From NCBI GenBank assembly GCA_046345315.1, contig JBKDKA010000042.1:31312-95311 (forward strand): a DNA stretch of 64,000 nucleotides, written 5' to 3'. Numbering within the stretch: position 1 is the stretch's first letter; each line of letters starts with the position of its first letter. Of this stretch, positions 1-9,902 are shown piece after piece. A program made the translations under genes and the position numbers. This stretch comes from F1-80-MAGs062 sp046345315. GTDB lineage: Bacteria > Planctomycetota > Planctomycetia > Planctomycetales > Planctomycetaceae. The notes beneath the pieces are model-generated. The model had not been told where the DNA came from, did no database searches, and was given only the letters and a program-made list of their open reading frames with translations.

Positions 1-12
1 AAACATCACGGC

Positions 13-684
13 ATGACACGACGAGATACAGTGCTGTGTGGTGCACTCCTGACAATTTTCGTTGTGGGGGCCGGGGTTGAGGCAACAGTCAATCGTCGTC
101 TTGAGAATCCGGAAAAGCTCCTGGAATGTGCTGCTCGATTGAAGCGAATTCCAGAGACGATCGGTGACTGGACGTCAGTACCCATGGAAATTGATGAACG
201 CGAGCAGCGAGCTGCCGGCATCGTGGGATTCATTCGACGGGAGTATCGTCACCAGAAGACCGGCCAGTCTGTCACTCTCACCGTACTCAATGGAAGTGCC
301 GGGCCTATGAGTGTGCATCCTCCGACCGCCTGTTTCGAAGGCGTCGGTTATTCACTCATCGCGGGGCCATCCGTGGTGTCAGTACAGGGGCGCAGCGAAC
401 AGACTGTTCAGCTGAATCGAGCCATCTTTCATCAGGGAGAAGGTATCGCGTCGGATTCACTTCGGGCCTTCTGGGGATGGAGCACCGATGGGCAGTGGGA
501 TGCGCCGGCGAATCCGCGGCTGAGTTACCGTGGGGAGCCAAGCCTTTACAAGATCTATGCGATCGACCGAGCATCGGCCGGAGAACAGCAGGGTTCGGGA
601 AGTGAAGAGTTTCTTGCTGAGGCTATTCCGGTCATGCGCCGGATTCTTTCGCCGGACGGTTCAGCTGTGGCTGATTCTCGATGA
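13..684 (+). CDS. Exosortase-associated EpsI-family protein (DUF3485-like)
   Basis: A 223-residue protein with one N-terminal membrane segment (about residues 8-22) and a mostly extracytoplasmic remainder. The block HPPTACFEGVGY at 102-113 is the hallmark of the EpsI/DUF3485 family, which occurs beside or fused to exosortases in exopolysaccharide loci. The family's exact biochemical role is not settled. The ATG at 13 is the first start visible, and an exosortase gene would be expected just before the window. It opens the exopolysaccharide cluster that follows on the same strand. Its stop overlaps an ATGA that starts a 19-codon reading frame of doubtful reality. Family assignment is confident; function is inferred from context. 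Confidence 0.85.
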   Translation: MTRRDTVLCGALLTIFVVGAGVEATVNRRLENPEKLLECAARLKRIPETIGDWTSVPMEIDEREQRAAGIVGFIRREYRHQKTGQSVTLTVLNGSAGPMSVHPPTACFEGVGYSLIAGPSVVSVQGRSEQTVQLNRAIFHQGEGIASDSLRAFWGWSTDGQWDAPANPRLSYRGEPSLYKIYAIDRASAGEQQGSGSEEFLAEAIPVMRRILSPDGSAVADSR

Positions 685-816
685 ACCGAAATCCTTTTAT
701 CAAAGCCGGAATAGTCAGCGTCGTCCTTTCATTCGCCTGAACGTTTTCAGGATTGTCCGGAAGTCAGTCCCGACTTCGTCAGGCAATTCCTGTTGAGATC
801 CACAAAGAGCAATCCG

Positions 817-3504
817 ATGATCCGAACTGCAGAAAAACGGGAAGGACGACGTGTTCTGAATCCCAGAGCACTGATTATCGTTTCTGTGATACTCGTCGTC
901 TGCATTCCGGGAGTGCGACGTCTCCACAGCCATCAGTTCGAGAAAACTCGAAGTTTCCTGCGCACAAGAGCACTTGATGCATTTCATCGGGGAGAGATTT
1001 CGGCTGCTGATCAGCTTTTAAGTCAGTATCTTTCGATGAAGCCGTCGGACGTGGAAGTGCGAGAGAAACTCTCTCTTCTCCTTACGGAACGAGTGGGAAC
1101 CACTCAGGCACTGGAACGAGCATTTCGGCTCAATGAAGATCTGCTTCGCAACAATGTTCCGCAGAATGATCTTCGGCTGCGACAGGCAAAGCTCGCCATT
1201 CGAACTCATCGGTATTCCGATGCAGAGGCTCATCTGAAGGTTCTTCAGTCAGCGATGCCTGATTCATCAGAGGTCTGGTATCTCAACGGAGTTGTCGCTG
1301 CGGAGATGCGTCGAGCAGAGCAGGCTAAGCAGTGTTTTCGGCGGGCAATTCGAAGTCCGCAGCCGGCTCCGGAAGCATTCTCGTCACTCGCTGCGATACT
1401 CGAGGAAGAGAAAGAAGATCCGTCAGCAGTCGCTGCTCTTTATCAGCAGATGGTCGATTCCTGTGAACCGGCAGCCGCGGTGCAGATCAGAGCTCAATGG
1501 TACATTCGAAACAAAAGGTTCAGCGATGCACTCGAGGATATTCACGCTGGTCTGAAACAACAGCCTGCTGACGCTGCGCTGAATACCATGCTGGTTTTGT
1601 GTCTGCAGAATACAGTGCCGAGCGCTGAGGCCGGAAAATACACCTCTGAACAGAAGGCTGTCATTGATACCGCGGTCGAGCATTTTCGAAGAATTCAGTC
1701 TGAGGTCACGGGTGATCCCCGACAGCTGCTCAATCTGGCAGCTCTGCTCTGGCACGCAGGGCGCGCGAACGAAGCTGTCAAAACGCTTGAGGAAGGGGTT
1801 CGTAACCATCCTCGCAGATTTCAGCTGCATTCTACGCTCGCAGAATATCTGCTTTCAGAGGGACGAACGGAGGATGCGCGGCAGATCTGCAGGGCCATCC
1901 CCGTTGAACTCATCTCCCGTTCTGAGCATGACTATCTCGACGGTCGGATCCTGATGGCTGAAGAAAAGTGGAATGATGCTGTGCAGAGGCTGGAAAGGTG
2001 TATTGCCTTTGCAGCGGGACAGCCGGATCTTCTCAATCGGGCTCGAATCGCACTGGCAGTTTCACGACGGCATACGGCGTCCAGCGTACTGACGGAAGAT
2101 GCCTTTCGGGAAGTGCTGACGCAGTCGCCGGACTCCATCAGTGGTCGCACAGGAATGGCGGCTGCATGGATGGCTTCCGGAAAAACAGATCTGGCAATTG
2201 CGGAATACCGACAGCTGCTTCACGTTCCCGGTGTGCCAGCCTATCTGGCCAGCGTGCTGATCAGCCACTATCTGACGGTATCCGATGAGCTGCGGGACTG
2301 GAAGTTTGTTGAAGATCTGATTCGCGAGGAAGATCCGCGGATTTCAGACCCCGTAGAGCGTCTGCTGCTGCGTGCTGATATGCACCTCGCTCGTGGAGAG
2401 TATCTGAATGCATTGCAGCTTGTCGAAGACGGTGCAGTTCGATTCCCGAATCGGCACGAGGCTCAGAGTGCACTGAGGCGTCTGCACGGAGAAAATTCTC
2501 ACGACATTCGCGAACGTCTCGAAGAAGTGTATCGGCAGAACCCGGATAACGGGGGAGCTCTTGCTGCACTGGTCCATCTGGAGGCTGCAGGGGGCGATGA
2601 GAAGAATGCCCGTCTTCGAATGATCCGTGTTCTCGACGGTGCTGAAAACGCGACGATGACGATGTCGAAAGAGTCCCGATTACGTCTGGTGCAGCAGACG
2701 CTGAATGTCCTGCAGCGTTTTCGGTCGGGTGGGGAATCTCAGAGATCTGATGCGATTTACCTTCCCGTTCGGATTCGATGTCTGACGGAACTCGCACAGC
2801 AGTCAGCTGAAGAGCTGCCGAAACTTGTCGAATTCCTGGTCCAGAGTGGAAAGACAGAGGAAGCTGTGCAGTGGCTTCGGGCGAACAGCCCGGGAGTTAC
2901 ATCGGAGATTCGATCCCGGGCCTGGCTGAGTCTGGTTAAGTTTTCGTCCGACAGGTCGCAGGATGTCATGCGCGGAACCAGAGAAGTTCTGGGATACATT
3001 CAGCAGGAACCGTCGAACCTGAACCTTCGTGTCGCGTATGCAGAGCTGCTGCTGTATCTCCCCGATTATGCTGTGGCTGCGGAAATTCTGAACCAGGTAA
3101 CGGGAGCCGATCGCGGGCAGTCTCGTGCACGGATCCTTCGCCTGTGGATCGGTGCTGTCCAGGGGCAGCAGAGTGAAGAATCAGTTCGGGATGCCATAAG
3201 TCTGCTCAATCAGAATCCGGCGAATCATGCTGTCATCGGACCATGTGCACGGATTCTGCTGGCTTCGTCACAGTACGAAGACGTGCTGAAGATCACAGAA
3301 GACGTGAAGGATCGTGATCCGGCTGTTTCGATCTGTCGAGCGGCCGCGTTGAATGCATTGAACCGACGAGAGCAGGCAGAGAGTGAACTTCGGGCAGCTC
3401 TGACGGAAGTCGACGCGGCATCGTTACTGCCTGGGGATCAGCTGCTTCTGGAGCAGGTTCGCAGGGACCTGCGAGAGACGTTTTCGACGACTGCAGCTCG
3501 CTAA
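817..3504 (+). CDS. Membrane-anchored tetratricopeptide-repeat protein
   Basis: About 895 residues from the ATG at 817; a TTG at 793 in the same frame is an alternative start. A basic N terminus is followed by one membrane segment (about residues 16-32). The rest is helical, with many degenerate TPR units carrying recurring A-x-x-x-F/Y and L-x-x-G/A patterns. TPR proteins of this size are regular members of exosortase/exopolysaccharide loci, where they are thought to scaffold the export machinery. No catalytic motif is visible. It lies between the EpsI-like gene and the Wzz/tyrosine kinase gene. Scaffold function is inference. Confidence 0.85.
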   Translation: MIRTAEKREGRRVLNPRALIIVSVILVVCIPGVRRLHSHQFEKTRSFLRTRALDAFHRGEISAADQLLSQYLSMKPSDVEVREKLSLLLTERVGTTQALERAFRLNEDLLRNNVPQNDLRLRQAKLAIRTHRYSDAEAHLKVLQSAMPDSSEVWYLNGVVAAEMRRAEQAKQCFRRAIRSPQPAPEAFSSLAAILEEEKEDPSAVAALYQQMVDSCEPAAAVQIRAQWYIRNKRFSDALEDIHAGLKQQPADAALNTMLVLCLQNTVPSAEAGKYTSEQKAVIDTAVEHFRRIQSEVTGDPRQLLNLAALLWHAGRANEAVKTLEEGVRNHPRRFQLHSTLAEYLLSEGRTEDARQICRAIPVELISRSEHDYLDGRILMAEEKWNDAVQRLERCIAFAAGQPDLLNRARIALAVSRRHTASSVLTEDAFREVLTQSPDSISGRTGMAAAWMASGKTDLAIAEYRQLLHVPGVPAYLASVLISHYLTVSDELRDWKFVEDLIREEDPRISDPVERLLLRADMHLARGEYLNALQLVEDGAVRFPNRHEAQSALRRLHGENSHDIRERLEEVYRQNPDNGGALAALVHLEAAGGDEKNARLRMIRVLDGAENATMTMSKESRLRLVQQTLNVLQRFRSGGESQRSDAIYLPVRIRCLTELAQQSAEELPKLVEFLVQSGKTEEAVQWLRANSPGVTSEIRSRAWLSLVKFSSDRSQDVMRGTREVLGYIQQEPSNLNLRVAYAELLLYLPDYAVAAEILNQVTGADRGQSRARILRLWIGAVQGQQSEESVRDAISLLNQNPANHAVIGPCARILLASSQYEDVLKITEDVKDRDPAVSICRAAALNALNRREQAESELRAALTEVDAASLLPGDQLLLEQVRRDLRETFSTTAAR

Positions 3505-3728
3505 AGTGCTGATTTGTCAGATTGCAGAGATTGTTCCGATCCTGAACGGTCATGCGGCGAACACCATTGATTGTTGATCCGCATGGAATGGTCAAGAGGT
3601 TCGTGACGATTGTGAGGTTGTTGAGAGGGTGCAAACCGACCGCAGTTGTTTCATTTTTTCAATTGGGTGACTGAACGCGACCTAGCTTTCCATCAGAGGA
3701 CAGGCAGACTCAGTTCACAGTTTATGTG
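3505..3728. other. Intergenic spacer upstream of the tyrosine autokinase
   Basis: A spacer of 224 bases between two co-directional exopolysaccharide genes. No clear hairpin terminator or convincing -35/-10 pair was found. Its length suggests the kinase gene may have its own promoter. Confidence 0.4.
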
Positions 3729-6008
3729 ATGCAAAGAAGATCAGAGATGCAGACACAGGCACCGGATCACCGAGGACTTGCAGCAGGAACGGTTCAGCAG
3801 CGATTCAGCAGTCGTCCGGACGGGCAGAGTGTCCGTCCCGGACAGACTGGTCGTGAGCTGACAACGCTTGGGATTCTGACGGCATTTCGTCGTCGCTGGG
3901 TTCCGGCGCTGGCTCTGGCAATTCCGGCAGCACTTCTGGCAGCTGCTGTCGTGTGGGAGGTTGTTCCCGCAAAGTATGAATCTTACGCCATGCTGAAGAT
4001 TCAGCAGTACGAGCAGGTTCTGTCTTTTGATACCAAGGAGCGACATACCGAATTCCTCACGTATCGAGACACTCAGAAGGGATTTCTCCGCAGTCGAGGC
4101 GTTCTGACTGCGGCTCTTCGCAACCCGGAAGTTGCTGACTGTCGTACGCTCCGAAGCGTTGAGCATCCTGTTGACTGGCTGATGAAGCAGATCATCGTGG
4201 ACGAAGAGATCAGCCCTGAATTTCTGCGTATTGGTCTCGCCGGTGAGTATCCAAAAGACCTGGCGATGATCGTAAATGCCGTCAAGGATTCGTATCTGAA
4301 CGAGGTCGTATACAACGAACGAAATGAGAAAATTGAGCGTCTGCGACAGCTGGAAGAATCGTTCAACGAAGTCGACAAGCGAGTCCGTACCGCACACACC
4401 AACATTGACAAACTGGCTGAAAACCTGGGTACAGGTGACTCCAAAGTGGCAATTCTGAATCAGGGCCTGATTCAGCAGAAGCTGATGGATCTCCAGAAGG
4501 AACTCCGCGATATCAATTCTCGCATCCGTGCAGAAGAAGCCGCACGTCAGTCTCTGCGAGAAAACGGAATCTCCAGCAACCAGCTGAATGCAGATGGTCT
4601 GATGGGAATCACATCAGGTGGTTCGTCAGCTGGCGGAACGGGTTTTGGTGACGACATTCTCGGTGGCGGAATACCGTCCGGCGGGGCAGCTTTTGGTGGA
4701 GGCCTTCAGAGGGAACTGCTTTCCGTACGACAGAGAATCGCTCAATTTCAGAGTCAGCTTCGAAATCCCAATCATCCTGATCTTCTCGAGCTGCGACGTC
4801 AGGAACAGCAGCTGGTCGAGTTAATGGGCGGCAGTGGTCCGGCGGAAGGAGCCACCGCAACGGACACGCCGAAACCGGGTGCGAGGCTGTCTCGGATTGA
4901 CTGGCTGAAGAAACAGCAGCAGGCCCTGAATCTGGAACTGGAGCAGCAGAATTCTCTGCTGAAGGACACCGGTGCAAGAATTGTCGAACTCGAACGTGAA
5001 CGTCGGGAGATCGAACAGGACATCAAGACTCGCGATGCACTTCGTCAGCAGCTGGCCGAACGACGCGTGGAGCTGAATGCTCCGGAACGTATCTCCGTTG
5101 TTCAGGACGCTCATATCCCGGAACAGCGTGAGATCAAAAAGAAGACACAGCTCTCCATGCTCGCCGCGCTCGCGACGTTCGGTGCCATCGTATGCGGATT
5201 CACCCTGTTCGAATGGTTCTCTCACCGAATCGGTGCGGCAACGGATGTTTCCGGCGAAGTCGGACTGAGACTGGTCGGGACGATTCCTTCGCCGGAGAAG
5301 GGCGGACTGCTCGGTCTCGGAATTCTCGCCGGCCGAGTGGACTATGAAGAATGGAATCGAGCGGTGACAGAATCCATGGACTTCGTGCGAACATTCCTGA
5401 TGCGTCACATCGATCCGAGTCGGTCTGCTTCGATTCTGATCACAAGCGCATCCGCGAACGAAGGGAAGACGACTGTGTCCTGTCAGCTTGCGGCAAGCCT
5501 TGCTCGAACTGGCAAGCGAGTTGCGCTGGTGGACTGCGACTTTCGACGTCCATCTGCACATCTCATGATGGACGCGAAGCAGGGGCCGGGGCTGAGTGAG
5601 TATCTGCGTGGGGAATGCACTCTGGATCAGATTCGTCAGCAGACTCTGGCGCCGGGGCTTCATTTCATCGGAGCAGGTCAGGTTGATCAGCGTGTTCTGC
5701 AGTTGCTGTCGGTTGATGGCGGGCGAACGCTGATTCATCAGCTCAAGCAGGTCTTCGATTTTGTGATCATTGATACCTCTCCGCTGCTGTTCGTTGCTGA
5801 GCCCTCAATGATTGCCCAGAACGCAGACATTGTGATCATGGCCACACGGCGTGATTACAGTCGCGTACCTTACGTTGTGCAGGCCAGAGACTCTCTGCGA
5901 AGTCTGCAGGTGCCGCTGCTGGGTGCCATCATGGTCGGTGCCGATTCAGATTTTCAGCGACAGATTTACGGTTACCAGCAGGAACTTCCCGCACTTTCCA
6001 GGCGTTGA
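3729..6008 (+). CDS. Wzz-domain polysaccharide co-polymerase / tyrosine autokinase
   Basis: A 759-residue fusion of a chain-length determinant and a BY-kinase, expected to control polymerisation and export of exopolysaccharide at the inner membrane. Membrane segments lie near residues 59-78 and 474-495. They flank a long periplasmic part with coiled coils (about 200-275 and 390-445) interrupted by a Gly/Ser-rich stretch (about 295-326). The cytoplasmic kinase shows Walker A SANEGKTT (575-582), Walker A' VALVDCDFRRP (about 599) and Walker B VIIDTSPL (about 680). The C-terminal tyrosine cluster is very small (YGY near 748-750), so autophosphorylation may differ from the Wzc type. The start could be GTG 3726, ATG 3729 or ATG 3747. 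Confidence 0.9.
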   Translation: MQRRSEMQTQAPDHRGLAAGTVQQRFSSRPDGQSVRPGQTGRELTTLGILTAFRRRWVPALALAIPAALLAAAVVWEVVPAKYESYAMLKIQQYEQVLSFDTKERHTEFLTYRDTQKGFLRSRGVLTAALRNPEVADCRTLRSVEHPVDWLMKQIIVDEEISPEFLRIGLAGEYPKDLAMIVNAVKDSYLNEVVYNERNEKIERLRQLEESFNEVDKRVRTAHTNIDKLAENLGTGDSKVAILNQGLIQQKLMDLQKELRDINSRIRAEEAARQSLRENGISSNQLNADGLMGITSGGSSAGGTGFGDDILGGGIPSGGAAFGGGLQRELLSVRQRIAQFQSQLRNPNHPDLLELRRQEQQLVELMGGSGPAEGATATDTPKPGARLSRIDWLKKQQQALNLELEQQNSLLKDTGARIVELERERREIEQDIKTRDALRQQLAERRVELNAPERISVVQDAHIPEQREIKKKTQLSMLAALATFGAIVCGFTLFEWFSHRIGAATDVSGEVGLRLVGTIPSPEKGGLLGLGILAGRVDYEEWNRAVTESMDFVRTFLMRHIDPSRSASILITSASANEGKTTVSCQLAASLARTGKRVALVDCDFRRPSAHLMMDAKQGPGLSEYLRGECTLDQIRQQTLAPGLHFIGAGQVDQRVLQLLSVDGGRTLIHQLKQVFDFVIIDTSPLLFVAEPSMIAQNADIVIMATRRDYSRVPYVVQARDSLRSLQVPLLGAIMVGADSDFQRQIYGYQQELPALSRR

Positions 6009-6050
6009 ACTCTGTGATTCATTCTCTGAACTCGACGGAAACAGTGTTTC

Positions 6051-7010
6051 ATGGTGCTCCCAGCACAACAACTCGATGGCGCCTTTACGGTCGACGTGGA
6101 AGACTACTTCCATGTCTCCGCATTCGCTTCCCGAATCCGACCTGAGGACTGGGGGCAGTACGAATGTCGAGTTGAGTCAAGTACGTGCCGTATTCTCGAA
6201 TCTGCCGCTTCCGAAAACACTCGCGGTACGTTCTTCATTCTCGGGTGGGTGGCCAGGCGATACCCTGAGCTGGTCAGAAGGATTCAGGCTGCCGGTCATG
6301 AAATCGGTTGCCACAGTGAATGGCATCAGCTGGTCTATGAGCTCGGTCCGGTTCGCTTTCGTCAGGATCTGAGAGAATCGCGGGACATCCTTGAGCAGAT
6401 TACCGGACGCTCAGTGACTCTGTATCGATCGCCGAGCTTCTCGGTCACACGTCAATCTCTCTGGGCTCTCGAGATTCTTCTCGAAGAGGGTTTCGATACC
6501 GATTCGAGCATCTATCCGATTCGCCACGATCGATACGGCATTCCGGATGCTCCCGTCACGCCGTTTCGGATTCAGACTCCGTCGGGAACCATTCGCGAGT
6601 TTCCGGGCACTGTCGGACAGATTGGTAAGCTTCGTGTGCCGGTGGGTGGTGGTGGCTACCTTCGAATGTTCCCATGGCCAGTGACCGAGTTTCTGCTCAA
6701 TCGGATCGTTCGCCGGAAACAGCCGCTCAATGTGTACATCCATCCGTGGGAAGTTGATCCCGATCAGCCGCGAGTGCCTGCGGGACTGAAATCGACCTTT
6801 CGTCATTATCAGAATCTTCGAACAACATCGCTGAAGCTGAGTCGGATTCTGAGTCGTTATCGCCTGGGGACCATGTCGGACGTGCTGGCTCAAAATGAAC
6901 TTCCATTGATTTCTCTTCACCCGTCTGAGGGGACAACGATACAGGAATCATCAACTGTCCCGGCAACAGCTCCGTTGACACCGATGTCATCCGTAAAGAC
7001 TGGATTCTGA
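6051..7010 (+). CDS. Polysaccharide deacetylase, exosortase-system type (DUF3473)
   Basis: A 319-residue NodB-fold enzyme predicted to remove N-acetyl groups from exopolysaccharide. It begins FTVDVEDYFHV, the signature of the exosortase-associated deacetylase subgroup, with Asp15 and Asp18 in the metal/catalytic motif. The second metal motif is CHSEWHQLVY, giving the His-x3-His pair. YRSPSFSVT matches the third NodB motif and VYIHPWEVDP the C-terminal DUF3473 block. No signal peptide is seen, so it is probably cytoplasmic or acts at the membrane face. It lies 42 bases after the tyrosine kinase gene, consistent with one transcript. Confidence 0.9.
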   Translation: MVLPAQQLDGAFTVDVEDYFHVSAFASRIRPEDWGQYECRVESSTCRILESAASENTRGTFFILGWVARRYPELVRRIQAAGHEIGCHSEWHQLVYELGPVRFRQDLRESRDILEQITGRSVTLYRSPSFSVTRQSLWALEILLEEGFDTDSSIYPIRHDRYGIPDAPVTPFRIQTPSGTIREFPGTVGQIGKLRVPVGGGGYLRMFPWPVTEFLLNRIVRRKQPLNVYIHPWEVDPDQPRVPAGLKSTFRHYQNLRTTSLKLSRILSRYRLGTMSDVLAQNELPLISLHPSEGTTIQESSTVPATAPLTPMSSVKTGF

Positions 7011-7084
7011 AGACGTCTTCGGGATCCCGGGGCGATCCGGAAGTCGCTTCATACAGAACACCAACAGCTCACGAAAACTGCACC

Positions 7085-8350
7085 ATGAAATCCGGAATTC
7101 TTTCCATTACTCACCGAGTTCCCTGGCCTCCGGATCGCGGTGACCGCATTCGAACCTGGAACATCCTGAAGTTTCTGAGTTCCCGGGCTGACGTTGATCT
7201 TGCGTGTCTCGCAGACGAGCCGGTCTCGCAGGAGACCATCACGGAACTGCAGAAGGTGACTCGCCGTCTTGCCATCATTCCGCACAACGGCCCGATGCGT
7301 TACGCGAGGGGACTGCTCACAGCGGCATGCGGGGGAACGATCACGGAGGGAATGTTTCACTCCAGTCTGATGAACCGCACACTTCGCCAATGGAGTCGAG
7401 AGCACGGGTGGAACGCGGCGCTGGCATCTTCGTCCGGCATGGCGGGACTTCTGAGTCCGACGATGATCGGAAAAGTCGATCGGCGATGGGTAGACCTGAT
7501 GGATGTCGACAGTGAGAAATGGTTCGACTACAGCCGAAGGTCCGGTTTTCTGAAATCGTTGATCTACAGGACTGAGGGGCATCGCCTTCGTAACGTGGAA
7601 ACGCGACTGGCTGAAGAACTTGATCGACTCGTTGTTGTCAGCGATGCGGAGGTTCAGGTCTTTCGACAGTTTTGTGATTCGCCTCGAATTCAGGGCGTTC
7701 CAAATGGTGTGGATACAGACTATTTCGGCACGGACTACACCGGAGTCAGAAAGCCATTGTCGTGTGTCTTTGTCGGCGTGATGAATTACCTGCCGAATGT
7801 AGACGCTGTGCGCTGGTTTGTGACAGAAGTCTGGCCGCATGTGAAAAATCGGCACCCCGAAGCCGTGTTTCGGATTGTCGGAAAGTCGCCGACGGCAGAG
7901 GTCATGCAGCTTGGCAGCGTGCCTGGCGTTGAAGTGATCGGGCCGGTCGCGGACGTGCGTCCCTGGCTGCATCAGTCGACCTGCACGGTGGTACCGCTTC
8001 GAATTGCACGAGGAATCCAGAACAAAGTTCTTGAGGCCATGGCCTGCGGACGTCCGGTGATCTGTTCGCCGGCTCCACTGAAGGGGATTGCTGCTGTACC
8101 CGGAAGACACCTGCTTTGCGCCGACAGTGCCGAAGAGTGGGTGGAAGAGGTATCTCGCGTCTTTCGTGATTCGTGTTTGCAGGAGGAGCTTGGAATTCTG
8201 GCTTCAGAATGGGTGCGACAGCACCACTGCTGGGACGCCTGTCTGCAACCATTTCTGGAACTGACTCAGAATGAGCGTGAACTCGGAGCAACCGCTCACC
8301 GCGGCATTGTTCCTGGCATCACCGCAGGACAATCGGAGGCCGTTCTGTGA
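7085..8350 (+). CDS. Glycosyltransferase of the exosortase-associated type (TIGR03087-like)
   Basis: A 421-residue GT-B fold sugar transferase. The N terminus, with THRVPWPPDRGDRIRTW, is typical of the PEP-CTERM/EpsH-associated transferase family (TIGR03087), a group within GT4. The C-terminal half has VPNGVDTDYF, the VFVGVMNYLPN strand-loop, and a nucleotide-sugar binding region with VLEAMACGRPVICS. It probably adds one sugar to the lipid-linked repeat unit on the cytoplasmic face. The stop overlaps the GTG start of the next gene by 4 bases, implying translational coupling. The donor sugar cannot be deduced. Confidence 0.9.
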   Translation: MKSGILSITHRVPWPPDRGDRIRTWNILKFLSSRADVDLACLADEPVSQETITELQKVTRRLAIIPHNGPMRYARGLLTAACGGTITEGMFHSSLMNRTLRQWSREHGWNAALASSSGMAGLLSPTMIGKVDRRWVDLMDVDSEKWFDYSRRSGFLKSLIYRTEGHRLRNVETRLAEELDRLVVVSDAEVQVFRQFCDSPRIQGVPNGVDTDYFGTDYTGVRKPLSCVFVGVMNYLPNVDAVRWFVTEVWPHVKNRHPEAVFRIVGKSPTAEVMQLGSVPGVEVIGPVADVRPWLHQSTCTVVPLRIARGIQNKVLEAMACGRPVICSPAPLKGIAAVPGRHLLCADSAEEWVEEVSRVFRDSCLQEELGILASEWVRQHHCWDACLQPFLELTQNERELGATAHRGIVPGITAGQSEAVL

Positions 8351-9813
8351 AGGGGTTGATTTTTACATGGCTGCTGACCGGACTTGGTGTCAGTTCATCG
8401 CTGATTAATCCGTACTACGGATTTCTTGTTTACGTTGCGCTCGCAACACTGCGCCCGGATTTTCTGTGGAGCAGTCACATTACCGGTGGTCGCTTCAGTC
8501 TGATTGTTGCGGCGGCCATGCTGTTCAGCTGGGGATGTCGCGGCTTCGGCAACTGGAAACTGATGGAAGCCCGCCGCATCGTCATGCTGTTTGTCGGGTT
8601 CTGGCTCTGGTCCGTCTTTCTGGCCTTTCAGGCAGACAGCCAGCAGCATGCCTGGTACTACGTGGAGCAGATGGCGAAGATTCTGCTTCCGTTTCTGGTT
8701 GGAATCACCACCGTTCGCAGCATCCGCGATCTGAAGATGCTGGCCTGGACGCTCGTGATCTGTGAAGGTTACGTCGCGTTCGAAATGAACCTCTGGTACT
8801 TCAGCGGATACAACTACCTCTGGATCAACGGATTCGGTGGCGTTGACAATAATTCCGCGGCGATCGGGATGGTGACTGCTCTGGGAGTTGCCTTCTTTCT
8901 CTTTCTTGGCGAAACGGTTCGATGGAAGCAGGCCATTATTGCTGCCTGCGCGGCGTTTCTCGGGCATGCGATTCTGTTCTCGTTCTCTCGTGGGGCAATG
9001 CTGGCCACCGTGATCTTTGCGGGGATTTCGTTCTTCATCATTCAGAAGACGCTGAAACACTACCTGATGTTTGGCGCCGGACTTCTTGCCGCTCTGATCC
9101 TGGCTGGTCCGGAAGTACAGGAACGTTTTCTGGCTACGTTTGAAAAGAAGGGTGGGGTCCGCGAAGCATCCGCTCAGAGCCGACTCGATCTCTGGAAGAA
9201 CTGTGCGGAGCTGTTGTCGCGCGACCCGATTATGGGATGCGGACCGGACCACTGGCCGCTTCATGCTCATGAATTCGGATGGACTCCGGGCAAGGAAGCA
9301 CACAGTCTTTGGGTTCAGACCGCCACGGAATGCGGTATCCCCGGAATTCTGATGTTTGCGGGATTCTATGTCGTCTGCATCTGGCGCTGCTGGCTCATGC
9401 TCGGACGTCTCCGCCCGGAAGATCCCGATTGGTATGGAGACAGCTGTCGAATGACCATTGCTGCCACGGTGGGGTTTATGGTCGCAGCCATGTTCGTCAG
9501 TCTGGAGGCACTTGAGATCCCGTACTACGTCTGCATGCTGGGGGCCGGAAACATGGCCGTTTACTCTCGTTGGCGACAGCAGAATCATCCTGTATCAGAT
9601 GGCGGTGACTGGTCTGACAGTGGTCTGATTCAGGATGCCGACGATCAGGGCTCGTTGCCGACAGAACTGAACAATGAGCCATTCATCGAGAATGAAGTTC
9701 TCCCTGCATCCATCGAGTCATCAGCTCCTCGTCGGAATGAAGACTGGCGTGATCGAGTGGCATCGGCTCCTGTATACAACAGGCACGAAGAGGAACGCTG
9801 CATCATGAATTAG
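8347..9813 (+). CDS. O-antigen ligase / polymerase-like membrane protein (Wzy-type, exosortase-associated)
   Basis: A 488-residue polytopic protein with about ten hydrophobic segments between residues 1 and 400. The large extracytoplasmic loop after mid-length carries the GxGPDHWPLHAHEFGWTPGKEAHS region, typical of O-antigen ligase/polymerase proteins, including the conserved His. The early NPYYGFLVYVALATLRPDFLW segment resembles the DUF5935 region of exosortase-A-associated ligases. The last 90 residues are polar, acidic and probably disordered. It starts with GTG overlapping the glycosyltransferase stop. It is the expected polymerase of the pathway, working with the Wzz protein at 3729 and the flippase at 11506. 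Confidence 0.88.
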   Translation: MKGLIFTWLLTGLGVSSSLINPYYGFLVYVALATLRPDFLWSSHITGGRFSLIVAAAMLFSWGCRGFGNWKLMEARRIVMLFVGFWLWSVFLAFQADSQQHAWYYVEQMAKILLPFLVGITTVRSIRDLKMLAWTLVICEGYVAFEMNLWYFSGYNYLWINGFGGVDNNSAAIGMVTALGVAFFLFLGETVRWKQAIIAACAAFLGHAILFSFSRGAMLATVIFAGISFFIIQKTLKHYLMFGAGLLAALILAGPEVQERFLATFEKKGGVREASAQSRLDLWKNCAELLSRDPIMGCGPDHWPLHAHEFGWTPGKEAHSLWVQTATECGIPGILMFAGFYVVCIWRCWLMLGRLRPEDPDWYGDSCRMTIAATVGFMVAAMFVSLEALEIPYYVCMLGAGNMAVYSRWRQQNHPVSDGGDWSDSGLIQDADDQGSLPTELNNEPFIENEVLPASIESSAPRRNEDWRDRVASAPVYNRHEEERCIMN

Positions 9814-9902
9814 ACGCGCTGACAGAACCGGTTCAGGAACCCACTGGTTGGAGCCTCAGTCCCGAGTCGTGTCAGGTGTCTCAGAGATTCGAGTGGAATG
9901 AA

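Noticed and set aside
681..740. A 19-codon frame (MNRNPFIKAGIVSVVLSFA) overlapping the EpsI-like stop by ATGA.
   Set aside because: It is coupled in position, but too short and without conserved features; probably chance in the spacer before the TPR gene.
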